A stretch of 17,664 bases of DNA from an uncultured Eubacteriales bacterium. GTDB taxonomy: Bacteria; Bacillota; Clostridia; Lachnospirales; Bianqueaceae. How positions within the stretch are numbered: position 1 is the stretch's first letter; each line of letters starts with the position of its first letter. A program made the position numbers and the translations under genes. The DNA is taken from contig CABUPM010000052.1 in NCBI GenBank assembly GCA_902493345.1, forward strand, positions 1 through 17,664, read 5' to 3'. This document shows positions 6,732-13,799 of the stretch, piece by piece. The notes beneath the pieces were generated by a model. It was given only the letters and a program-made list of their open reading frames with translations, was not told where the DNA came from and made no database searches.

Positions 6732-7202
6732 TTATTCCGGCTTTTTTTCTTCTGTCGGCTGTTCAGAAGTACAGTGCGGGCAGCGGGTTGCGGCCAGCGG
6801 AATATCGGACAGGCAGAAAGGACACTTCTTGGTGGTCGGAGCAGCCGGAGCTTCTTCTTTGACCAGAGCTTTTTCCATCTTGTTCAATGCTTTGACGATC
6901 AGGAATACGACAAAGGCCAGAATGATGAAGTTAATCAAGGCCGTGATAAAGCTGCCATATGCCAGAACCGACGCGCCTGCTGTTTGGGCTTCTTCCAGCG
7001 TCTTGTAAGTGCCGCCGTCCAGTGCGATGAACAGGTTGGCAAAATCGATCTTGCCGGTGAAGAGGCTGATAACCGGCATGAATACATCATTGACCAAAGA
7101 AGAGATGATGCCGTTGAACGCTCCGCCAATGATAACGCCGACTGCCAGATCCATCATGTTGCCCTTCATGGCAAATTTCTTAAATTCTTTCATGAATCCC
7201 AT
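6732..7202 (-). CDS. mscL: Large-conductance mechanosensitive channel MscL with C-terminal zinc ribbon
   Basis: A pentameric inner-membrane channel that opens under membrane tension and releases solutes on osmotic downshock. The 156-residue protein starts with the typical amphipathic N-terminus (MKEFKKFAMKGNMMDLAVGV). TM1 is at about 16-45, including GVIIGGAFNGIISSLVNDV, a periplasmic loop is at 46-80, and TM2 at about 82-105 (FITALINFIILAFVVFLIV). Instead of ending near residue 120-130, the protein adds an Ala/Pro linker and CPFC (127-130)...CPHC (141-144). This is a rubredoxin-knuckle-like CxxC pair set probably binding one zinc. ATG 7202 has GGAGG 10 bases upstream. The gene is convergent with the sortase gene and divergent from the PHP gene. 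Confidence 0.95.
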   Translation of the reverse strand: MGFMKEFKKFAMKGNMMDLAVGVIIGGAFNGIISSLVNDVFMPVISLFTGKIDFANLFIALDGGTYKTLEEAQTAGASVLAYGSFITALINFIILAFVVFLIVKALNKMEKALVKEEAPAAPTTKKCPFCLSDIPLAATRCPHCTSEQPTEEKKPE

Positions 7203-7217
7203 GAAGTGGATCCTCCT

Positions 7218-7246
7218 TTGTTATAAGATTGAATTCAGTATATCAT
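7218..7246 (+). promoter_or_regulatory. Probable promoter of the PHP phosphoesterase gene
   Basis: TTGTTA (7218-7223) and TATCAT (7241-7246) are exactly 17 bases apart, giving a leader of about 23 bases. This promoter overlaps the divergent mscL promoter almost completely, sharing the -10 neighbourhood, so the two should compete for polymerase. Confidence 0.5.
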
Positions 7247-7265
7247 ATTTTTTTAGGGAAGGCAA
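7237..7265 (-). promoter_or_regulatory. Probable SigA-type promoter of mscL
   Basis: On the minus strand, TTGCCT (7265-7260) and TATACT (7242-7237) are 17 bases apart, placing the start near 7230, about 28 bases before mscL. The -35 overlaps the leader of the PHP gene on the other strand. Confidence 0.6.
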
Positions 7266-7275
7266 GGTGAAGCAT

Positions 7276-8073
7276 ATGTTTTCAGCAGATTTTCACATCC
7301 ATAGCGACCACGAATCCAAGCGGGACAGAACAGAAAAGATGCAGGAATATGTAGAAGAAGTGTATCGGCATGGGATGACGACGGCGGGCTTTTCGGAGCA
7401 TTATTGGAACGGTGCTTTCTCGGGATGGGGAAAGTGGTATCAGCCGCAGACGACAAAGCAACTGGAGGAGATTCGGGAGGCTGCGCAGAAGGTCCGGCTG
7501 CCGGAAGGAATGCGGATCCGGATTGGGTGTGAGTCCGAGTACAGTAAGGACGGAGTAATTCCACTGACGATGGAGGATGTACGGGCATTGGATTATGTGA
7601 TTGTTCCGCATTCGCATCTGAATATGGTAGGAACCGTAACGGAGCATTCGTATCAGAAGGATCCGAAGGGTGCGGCCCGGTATATGGTACGGACGTTTAT
7701 GGAAGTGATGCGCCATAAAATGGCCGAGCATATCACGATTCTGGCCCACCCTTTTGTTCCGGTCGGAATGGATGAGGAGCAGGATGCGGTGCTGTCGTAT
7801 ATTACAAATGAAGAGTTTATTCAGTCCGCCCGGGCCGCCAGGGACATGGGAATCGCGTTGGAGATCAATTCCCTTACATGGCGGGGTAAGACCATGGAAG
7901 AAGTGGAGCATAGCGAATTCATCCGCTTTTACAGGATTGCCAGAGAAGAGGGATGCTGCTTTACGTTTGGGTCTGACGCCCATGGAATACGGCAATATCA
8001 GTATCTGCCGCTGGCGGAGAAAGTCGCGGCCTTAAGCGGGATCACCGGGGAAGATATGCATAATATTCCATAA
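7276..8073 (+). CDS. PHP-domain phosphoesterase, HisJ (histidinol-phosphatase)-like
   Basis: A 265-residue cytosolic metal-dependent phosphoesterase of the PHP superfamily. Metal-binding motifs appear in order: DFHIHSDH (5-12), GFSEHYW (38-44), GCESEY (84-89), VPHSHLNM (110-117), ILAHPF (155-160) and FGSDAHG (231-237). Together these supply the trinuclear-site His, Asp and Glu residues. Length and motif order fit HisJ, which removes phosphate from L-histidinol phosphate. No other histidine-biosynthesis gene is near, so another phosphate ester is possible. ATG 7276 has AAGGTG 6 bases upstream. GTG 7267, with GGGAAGG before it, is an equally serious alternative adding VKH. It is a single gene; no clear T-tailed terminator follows, so some read-through into the next operon is possible. 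Confidence 0.85.
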   Translation: MFSADFHIHSDHESKRDRTEKMQEYVEEVYRHGMTTAGFSEHYWNGAFSGWGKWYQPQTTKQLEEIREAAQKVRLPEGMRIRIGCESEYSKDGVIPLTMEDVRALDYVIVPHSHLNMVGTVTEHSYQKDPKGAARYMVRTFMEVMRHKMAEHITILAHPFVPVGMDEEQDAVLSYITNEEFIQSARAARDMGIALEINSLTWRGKTMEEVEHSEFIRFYRIAREEGCCFTFGSDAHGIRQYQYLPLAEKVAALSGITGEDMHNIP

Positions 8074-8087
8074 ATTAAGGAGATTTA

Positions 8088-8120
8088 TCTCTGTTACCAG
8101 AGAAGGATATAAGGTATAAT
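8088..8120 (+). promoter_or_regulatory. Promoter and putative operator of the acid-sugar operon
   Basis: A perfect -10 TATAAT (8115-8120) has no recognisable -35 at 16-18 bases. The expected -35 position is instead covered by the 16-base palindrome TCTCTGTTACCAGAGA (8088-8103; two 6-base arms, TTAC centre). A second inverted repeat, GAGATTTATCTC (8080-8091), overlaps its left arm. The layout suggests regulated or activator-dependent transcription starting near 8127. No dedicated regulator gene lies in the operon. Confidence 0.55.
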
Positions 8121-8159
8121 AGAAAATAGTCTGATAAAAGAGGAAAAGGGGTAGTGCAG

Positions 8160-9305
8160 ATGTATAAGATTGGTTTCCCGCAAAAGGTTTACAGCGGATT
8201 GGGAGCGGTAGCGGAGCTGCCGCGTATTTTGCAGGAGAAGGGGATTCGGAGTGTATTGGTCATGACGGATCCGGGAGTATATCGGCAGGAAGCGGTCCAG
8301 AAGGGGCTGGCAGGACTTAACGAGCTTCAGGTAACCTGTATTCATGATATTCCGCCGGAACCCTCTGTATATGATATCAAACGGGTGTATGACGAGGCGG
8401 TTCGCGCCGGAGCGCAGGCGGTGGTCGCTGTCGGCGGCGGCAGCGTGATGGATATGACCAAGATGATCGCGGCCTGCCTGACCAATCCCGGATATGTGGA
8501 AAATGTGCAGGAGACTTCTATGATTCGGAACGCGCCGGCGCTGACTGTGATGATCCCGACAACCGCCGGGACAGGAGCGGAAGCGACGCCCAATGCGATT
8601 TTCCTGTTCCCGGAACAGAATCTGAAGGTCGGTATCGTATCGGATTCTTTTGTCGCGTCCTGTGTGATTCTGGACGGTGAGATGACAAGAAGCCTGCCGA
8701 AGTCTCTGACGGCATCTACCGGAATTGACGCCCTGTGCCATGCGGTGGAATCCTATATCTCCATCCTGGCCAATCCCCTCAGCAAAACATTTTCCAGGGC
8801 GGCTGTACAGAAGATCTGTGCCAATCTGGAGAGGGCCTGGAAGGACGGATCTGATATGGAGGCAAGACAGAATATGCTGGAGGCGGCATTCCTGGCCGGC
8901 GTCTGCCTGACGTCCTCTTCGACAGTAGCGGTCCATGCGCTGTCCTATCCCTTGGGCGGAAAATACCATATTCCTCACGGAATTTCCAACGCGATTCTGC
9001 TGGCGTCGGTGATGCGTCTGAATCTGCCGGATTGCCGGAAGGCCTTTGCTGAGCTGGCTCCGCTGATGCTGCCGGATGCGGCATCCATTCCGGAGGCCGA
9101 ATGGCCGGAGGCTGTGGTAGATTATATGCAGCAGCTGTGCAAACGGCTGGAGATCGCGGATTCTCTGAAGCCCTTCGGAGTGAATCCGGAGGATCTGGAT
9201 TATCTGACGGAGAACGCGATGGAGGTTAAGCGTTTGCTGCTGAAGAATCCCAGAACGTTGACCAAAGAAGAGATCCGAGGAGTATACGAAGGATTGCTGC
9301 AATGA
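8160..9305 (+). CDS. Iron-containing (group III) alcohol dehydrogenase
   Basis: A 381-residue NAD(P)-dependent dehydrogenase, first gene of a five-gene operon. The nucleotide-binding part (about 1-180) contains GGGSVMD (92-98) and PTTAGTGAEAT (133-143). The helical C-terminal part carries the metal ligands Asp190 and His194 (TGIDALCHAVESY), His259 (VHALSYPLGGKYH) and His273 (IPHG), all present, so it should be active. Length fits the family. ATG 8160 is chosen because GGGG (8148-8151) is 8 bases upstream; GTG 8154 is too close to that site. The gene overlaps the next one by ATGA. In this context it may interconvert a hydroxy acid or sugar aldehyde and the corresponding carbonyl or alcohol that feeds the kinase. 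The substrate is not predictable from sequence. Confidence 0.93.
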   Translation: MYKIGFPQKVYSGLGAVAELPRILQEKGIRSVLVMTDPGVYRQEAVQKGLAGLNELQVTCIHDIPPEPSVYDIKRVYDEAVRAGAQAVVAVGGGSVMDMTKMIAACLTNPGYVENVQETSMIRNAPALTVMIPTTAGTGAEATPNAIFLFPEQNLKVGIVSDSFVASCVILDGEMTRSLPKSLTASTGIDALCHAVESYISILANPLSKTFSRAAVQKICANLERAWKDGSDMEARQNMLEAAFLAGVCLTSSSTVAVHALSYPLGGKYHIPHGISNAILLASVMRLNLPDCRKAFAELAPLMLPDAASIPEAEWPEAVVDYMQQLCKRLEIADSLKPFGVNPEDLDYLTENAMEVKRLLLKNPRTLTKEEIRGVYEGLLQ

Positions 9306-10456
9306 AAATATTGATTTTGGCGGACGATTTCACCGGCGCGATGGATACCGGCTGTCAGTTTGCCGCCACAGGACTGGAAACTTATGTGCTGGCAAGCCCG
9401 CAGACAGAGGAAGTGCCGGAGGCGGAAGTGCTGGTAGTTAATACAGAGAGCCGTCATCTGACGCCGGGAGAGGCATATCGGGTGACAGAGGGGATCTTGC
9501 GGAAGCTGGCTCCTCAGTGTGAGACCGTATATATCAAAACGGATTCAGCGCTTCGGGGCAATATTTCGGCAGTGCTCGCGGCCGCGGTGGCGGTCGTGGG
9601 CGTACCGGTGCAGTATGTTCCCTCGTATCCGCAGGTAGGCAGGACACTGTCCGCCGGGTATGTCTATATCGAAGACGATCTTCTGGAACATTCTGTTTTT
9701 GCCAGAGATCCCCGCAGCCCGATGCTGATCAGTAAGGCGGCCGATATTATCCGCATGGATTATCCGCTTACATGCCGCCTGATTCGTGCCAACGAAGAGT
9801 ATCAGGAGACACCGGATGTGGATGTGTACCTATATGATTGTGAAAGTGTCTCCGCTATGCGGAAAATTGCCGGAAGTCTGGCGGAAAACGGCCGGATGCG
9901 GCTGATTGGCGGCTGCGCGGGGCTCGCGGGCGCGCTGGCGCCCTATATTGGACGAACGAGGCAGAAACGGCCGCGGGTCGTTTCGCCCGGCGCTCTGATC
10001 GTAAGCGGCAGCGCGAATGCGGTGACCTTCGACCAGCTGAGCCGGAGAGGCAATGCCCGGATGGTCAATCTGGCCCGGGAGGAGATCTGTCTGCCTGCGG
10101 GAGTGGAGTGCCTGAAGGACGGAGAGAGTCTGATTCTTGCGGCGGCCTGTTCGCAGCAGGATATCGTACAGGACGCGCCAGAATCATATCATCAGGAACT
10201 TGGAGAGAAGATTGCCGGAATTACGGAGGAACTTCTGCGTCAGAGCGGTATCCGTAATCTTGCGGTATTCGGCGGAGATACGGTGCAGGCCATTTTGAAG
10301 AGATTGGGATGCACTATGGTCCATGTACTGGGAAGTCTGGAAGAGGGCGTGCCGGTATGCGAGGCGGACGGACTCTGTCTTGTCACCAAATCCGGCGGTC
10401 TGGGAGGCCCGGATGTGGTGGGCCATATTATTGAATATTTAACGGGAGGCAGATAG
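9302..10456 (+). CDS. DUF1537 four-carbon acid-sugar kinase (DtnK/DenK-like)
   Basis: A 384-residue kinase of the DUF1537 family, members of which phosphorylate D-threonate, D-erythronate or 3-oxotetronate at O4 using ATP. The substrate-binding N-domain shows LADDFTGAMD (6-15), KTDSALRGN (79-87) and PSYPQVGRTLSAG (107-119). The nucleotide-binding C-domain shows SGSAN (235-239), FGGDTVQAIL (323-332) and TKSGGLGGPD (362-371). Both domains are complete. ATG 9302 overlaps the dehydrogenase stop codon, and pdxA starts one base after its stop, so the three should be translationally coupled. Pairing with a PdxA homologue is the published signature of D-threonate or D-erythronate catabolism to dihydroxyacetone phosphate, rather than the OtnC aldolase variant. 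Which tetronate is used remains open. Confidence 0.92.
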   Translation: MKILILADDFTGAMDTGCQFAATGLETYVLASPQTEEVPEAEVLVVNTESRHLTPGEAYRVTEGILRKLAPQCETVYIKTDSALRGNISAVLAAAVAVVGVPVQYVPSYPQVGRTLSAGYVYIEDDLLEHSVFARDPRSPMLISKAADIIRMDYPLTCRLIRANEEYQETPDVDVYLYDCESVSAMRKIAGSLAENGRMRLIGGCAGLAGALAPYIGRTRQKRPRVVSPGALIVSGSANAVTFDQLSRRGNARMVNLAREEICLPAGVECLKDGESLILAAACSQQDIVQDAPESYHQELGEKIAGITEELLRQSGIRNLAVFGGDTVQAILKRLGCTMVHVLGSLEEGVPVCEADGLCLVTKSGGLGGPDVVGHIIEYLTGGR

Positions 10457-10457
10457 T

Positions 10458-11420
10458 ATGATCGCAATTACGATGGGAGACGCCAATGGCGTCGGACCGG
10501 AGATCCTGCTCAAGGCATATGCCAACGGGGAGCTTGAGGGAGAATTTATCGCGGTAGGCGACCTGTCCGTATTGGAGTATTGCAACCGGAGGCTGGGCTA
10601 CGCGGTGCCGCTCCGCAAGGCAAAAGATGAAAAGGATGTTGTCACGGGCGCGCTGAACGTATTGGATCTGGGACTTCTGGAGGAAGCGGATCTGACGCCG
10701 GGACAGGTCAATGCCAAGGTAGCGGCCGCTTCCAGAGAGTATGTAGCGCAGACAGCCAGGATGGCGCTGGAAGGAAAGTTCAGCGCGATGGTGACGCTGC
10801 CTGTTAATAAAGAAGCGATTCGACTGACGGATCCGGATTTTACAGGACATACAGAACTGATCGCCGGAATCTGCGGCCAGACGCATTATACGATGATGCT
10901 GGCATCCAAGGCGCTTACGGTGACGCATGTCAGTACGCATGTATCGATGGAGCAGTCCATCCGAAACTGTAAAAAAGAACGGGTGCTGGACGTTATCGAG
11001 CTGACATGGAACGCGATCTCCCGGTTTAAGGAATCACCGAGGATCGCTGTCGCGGGTCTCAATCCCCATGCCGGAGAGAACGGCGCTTTTGGCCGTCAGG
11101 AGATCGAGGAGATCGGGCCGGCGGTAGAGGAAGCCAAGGCACGGGGAATGCAGGTCTACGGACCCATTCCGCCGGATACCGTATTTTTGCGGGCCTATAA
11201 GGGTGAATTCGACGCGGTTGTCTGCATGTACCACGATCAGGGACACATCCCCATGAAGCTTTTGGATTTTGAGGGAGGAGTCAATGTCAGCCTGGGCCTG
11301 AAGGTCGTGCGGACTTCGGTCGACCACGGAACTGCGTATGATATCGCCTATCAGGGAAAGGCCAAGACGGGCAGCCTCGTTGCGGCTTATGAATATGCGG
11401 TGAAGATTCAGAATAGATAA
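10458..11420 (+). CDS. pdxA2: PdxA2-type 4-phospho-tetronate dehydrogenase (PdxA family)
   Basis: A 320-residue metal- and NAD-dependent enzyme that oxidises and decarboxylates a 4-phosphorylated hydroxy acid. In this setting the product should be dihydroxyacetone phosphate plus CO2, with D-threonate- or D-erythronate-4-phosphate as substrate. Visible family motifs are ITMGDANGVGPEI (4-16), GHTE (130-133), STHVSM (159-164), LNPHAGE (201-207), YHDQGHIPMK (258-267) and TSVDHGTAYDIA (286-297). The probable metal ligands are His161, His204 and His259. The usual MGDPxG of vitamin-B6 PdxA is MGDANG here, and no other pyridoxal-phosphate synthesis gene is near. This supports the catabolic PdxA2 role over true 4-hydroxythreonine-phosphate dehydrogenase. 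ATG 10458 follows GGGAGG (10444-10449). Confidence 0.9.
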   Translation: MIAITMGDANGVGPEILLKAYANGELEGEFIAVGDLSVLEYCNRRLGYAVPLRKAKDEKDVVTGALNVLDLGLLEEADLTPGQVNAKVAAASREYVAQTARMALEGKFSAMVTLPVNKEAIRLTDPDFTGHTELIAGICGQTHYTMMLASKALTVTHVSTHVSMEQSIRNCKKERVLDVIELTWNAISRFKESPRIAVAGLNPHAGENGAFGRQEIEEIGPAVEEAKARGMQVYGPIPPDTVFLRAYKGEFDAVVCMYHDQGHIPMKLLDFEGGVNVSLGLKVVRTSVDHGTAYDIAYQGKAKTGSLVAAYEYAVKIQNR

Positions 11421-11440
11421 AAAAGAAGGGGGATCACAGC

Positions 11441-13783
11441 ATGGCGGCCACTTGGTTGGAAAAAGAAGCGGACTGGAAGGAATATCCGGTTCGTCAGGCA
11501 CAGGAGGATTATGTAAACAGCCAGGGTGTTCGAATGGTTTATGTGCCTTCTGCGGAGGTTAAGATGGGCGGGGGCGATTGGGAAAAGTGCCCCGATGGGC
11601 TGCCGGTACATGAAGTCCGGCTGACCAGACCCTTTTGGATTGCGGATACACCGGTGACAAAGGAATGCTTTGATAGGTTCTGGCAGGAAACACATGGCGG
11701 CGATCCGGATACGGGTGCGTACCGGGGCTATGTTCTGGGTGTCAGCTATTATGAGGCGGCACAGTTCTGTCAGTGGCTCTCTGAAAAAGAAGGAGTCCAA
11801 TACCGTCTTCCGACCGAGGCGGAATGGGAATATACCGCAAGGCACAGCACACAGCTGGATGTGGACCGGATGTGCGACAGCCATATTCGGGAGTGGTGTA
11901 TGGATTGGTATGCTCCGTATACGGATGAAGAAGCGGTGGATCCGGCGGGGCCGCGTTCCGGGCTGTATAAGTGTATCCGCGGAGGATATCTGGACAACCC
12001 AGCAAGATACAACGAGCAGCCGTTGGAGCTGTGGATGCGCTGTGCGCTTCCGCCGTCCTATCGCCATCTGCGTGAGGACCAGAACAATGAATTCGGACGG
12101 CATTTTATAGGATTCCGCGTGGTTTGCGGCGAATTGCCCAAGCCGTCGGCGGAGGATCCGACCAGTCTTGTGTGCATGGGAGTGCATCAAAATACGGAGA
12201 GCTACAAAAAGACGGCTCCGGATGCTTCCAAGCCGTATTACCGCAAGCGCTATCTTTTCCCGGTGCCGCCGGACAACGCGACCAATGAAGAGATCCGGTG
12301 CAGCGGTTTTTCGGCATCATTCCGTCATCATCATCATTCTCCAGGATTTACGGCGGCGCCCAACGGCGATCTGGTCTTTTCCGTATATTCCACCTATCAT
12401 GAGTATGACGCGGAGGCGGGACTGGCGGGCGCAAGACTGCGAAAGGGATGCGATGAATGGGAGATGCCGGATATGTTCCTGAATCCGGTCGGCGTAAATG
12501 ACCACGCCCCGTTGATGTTTACCGACACCGACGGAACGATCTATCATTTTTGGGGATGGCAGCAGCTGTCAGATTCCTTCCCCTTCCAGTATACCTATTC
12601 CAAGGATAACGGAGCCACGTGGAGCGGTGTTCAATTCCCGTACTTTGCGGAAAAAGCAGAACGGGTTGTGCGTCAGCCGATCAATACCTGTATTCGGGCC
12701 AAGGACGGTACCTTTTATCTGGCGAGCGATGCCTCGGATGGTTCCTGTTCGGTACTGTGGCGGAGCCACGACAATATGAAGACATGGGAGAATCCGAAGG
12801 CAAGAACAGCGGGGAGACATACAACGGCGGTAGAGCTGAAGGACGGATCCATTCTGGCGCTCGGCGGTAAAAACTCCAATATTGACGGCTACATGCCGCA
12901 GGCGATTACACGGGACGGCGGCGACAGCTATACGGTCTCCAAGACGCCTTTCCCGGCGCTCAATTCCGGACAGAGACCCTGTGTCCAGCGCCTTGCCTCC
13001 GGCAGGCTCATCATGTGCGGAGACTATCAGGATAAGATGGGCCGTCAGCCGGAAGGAGTCACAGAAAAAGGCTGTTACGCGGCTTGGTCCGATGATGAGG
13101 GCAACAGCTGGCATTTTAAGAAGCTCTGGGGGACGCAGACGAGAAAGAAGACGCCGTATCTCTTTGGCGGTGGGCATGTGCTGGGCTACTGTGTGGTACG
13201 GCAGAGTGCGGATGGAATGATCCATCTGGTAGCGAGCAATGTGCATCCGCTGCTGCATTTTGAGTTTAATGAAGCCTGGCTCTTATCGGAGGAGACACAG
13301 TCCCCCTCGGAAGAAGAGCTGATGGCGAGTCACGCGACCTGCTATCCGCAGGGGACGGAGGAGTTCCGGGAATACTATGAGAATGGAACGCTTCGGAGTC
13401 TCTACCATGGAGGAGTCGCGGATGACGGAAGATTCCTTCTGGACGGCGAGGAGCTGCAATATTATGAAGACGGTTCGCTGATGAGCCGAGGACAGTTCCA
13501 TCTGGGAAAGAGAGTAGGACAGTATATCTACTATGATTCTCAGGGGTATCCGGTTTGGAAGTGGGAATATAAGGGCGAGAAGGCTGTCTACCAGACCTAT
13601 CACAGTCATTCAGAGCAGATCCGGACGATCTGCGCCTATGTGGGACGGATGGCGGACGGAGTGGCACAGACCCTGGATCAGGACGGTAAAGTAACGGCAG
13701 AAGTTACCTATGAGAAGGGACGGATTGTAGATCGAACCAATTTGCAGATCGAACCGCCCGCACCCATGGGAGAAATATTTTAA
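11441..13783 (+). CDS. Three-part protein: FGE/SUMF-like domain, sialidase-like propeller, MORN-type repeats
   Basis: A 780-residue protein with no signal peptide or membrane segment, so probably cytosolic. Residues about 30-230 are an FGE-sulfatase (SUMF1) fold: MVYVPSAEVKMGG, PVTKECFDRFW, YRLPTEAEWEYTAR, REWCMDWY, RGGYLDNPARY and GFRVV. The catalytic FGE cysteine pair expected after RGG appears replaced by Asn186 and Asn191, so formylglycine formation is unlikely. Residues about 268-615 are a BNR/sialidase-type beta-propeller with four Asp boxes: SKDNGATW (387-394), SHDNMKTW (442-449), TRDGGDSY (490-497) and SDDEGNSW (550-557). A His run lies at 296-299. Residues about 640-765 carry MORN_2-type YYENGxL/YYEDGSL repeats. 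ATG 11441 has AAGGGGG 8 bases upstream. Fourth in the acid-sugar operon, it may act on an internalised glycoside or acid sugar. The function is not established. Confidence 0.85.
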   Translation: MAATWLEKEADWKEYPVRQAQEDYVNSQGVRMVYVPSAEVKMGGGDWEKCPDGLPVHEVRLTRPFWIADTPVTKECFDRFWQETHGGDPDTGAYRGYVLGVSYYEAAQFCQWLSEKEGVQYRLPTEAEWEYTARHSTQLDVDRMCDSHIREWCMDWYAPYTDEEAVDPAGPRSGLYKCIRGGYLDNPARYNEQPLELWMRCALPPSYRHLREDQNNEFGRHFIGFRVVCGELPKPSAEDPTSLVCMGVHQNTESYKKTAPDASKPYYRKRYLFPVPPDNATNEEIRCSGFSASFRHHHHSPGFTAAPNGDLVFSVYSTYHEYDAEAGLAGARLRKGCDEWEMPDMFLNPVGVNDHAPLMFTDTDGTIYHFWGWQQLSDSFPFQYTYSKDNGATWSGVQFPYFAEKAERVVRQPINTCIRAKDGTFYLASDASDGSCSVLWRSHDNMKTWENPKARTAGRHTTAVELKDGSILALGGKNSNIDGYMPQAITRDGGDSYTVSKTPFPALNSGQRPCVQRLASGRLIMCGDYQDKMGRQPEGVTEKGCYAAWSDDEGNSWHFKKLWGTQTRKKTPYLFGGGHVLGYCVVRQSADGMIHLVASNVHPLLHFEFNEAWLLSEETQSPSEEELMASHATCYPQGTEEFREYYENGTLRSLYHGGVADDGRFLLDGEELQYYEDGSLMSRGQFHLGKRVGQYIYYDSQGYPVWKWEYKGEKAVYQTYHSHSEQIRTICAYVGRMADGVAQTLDQDGKVTAEVTYEKGRIVDRTNLQIEPPAPMGEIF

Positions 13784-13799
13784 GAAAAGAGGAATGGAT

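Noticed and set aside
7009..7275. Long N-terminal extension of the PHP phosphoesterase
   Set aside because: It runs antisense across mscL and through the promoter region; the PHP domain begins right after ATG 7276.
8094..9302. 402-codon open frame on the minus strand, opposite the iron-containing dehydrogenase
   Set aside because: It mirrors the dehydrogenase gene, its translation is rich in Arg, His and Gln with no recognisable domain, and the plus strand has all family motifs.
10458..11420. Vitamin B6 biosynthesis PdxA
   Set aside because: The neighbours are a DUF1537 kinase and sugar-acid enzymes, and the MGDPxG motif is altered, which favours the catabolic PdxA2 role.
11408..12190. 260-codon open frame on the minus strand over the FGE-like domain
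   Set aside because: The opposite strand encodes conserved FGE-type motifs in an operon with a good ribosome site; this frame has none.
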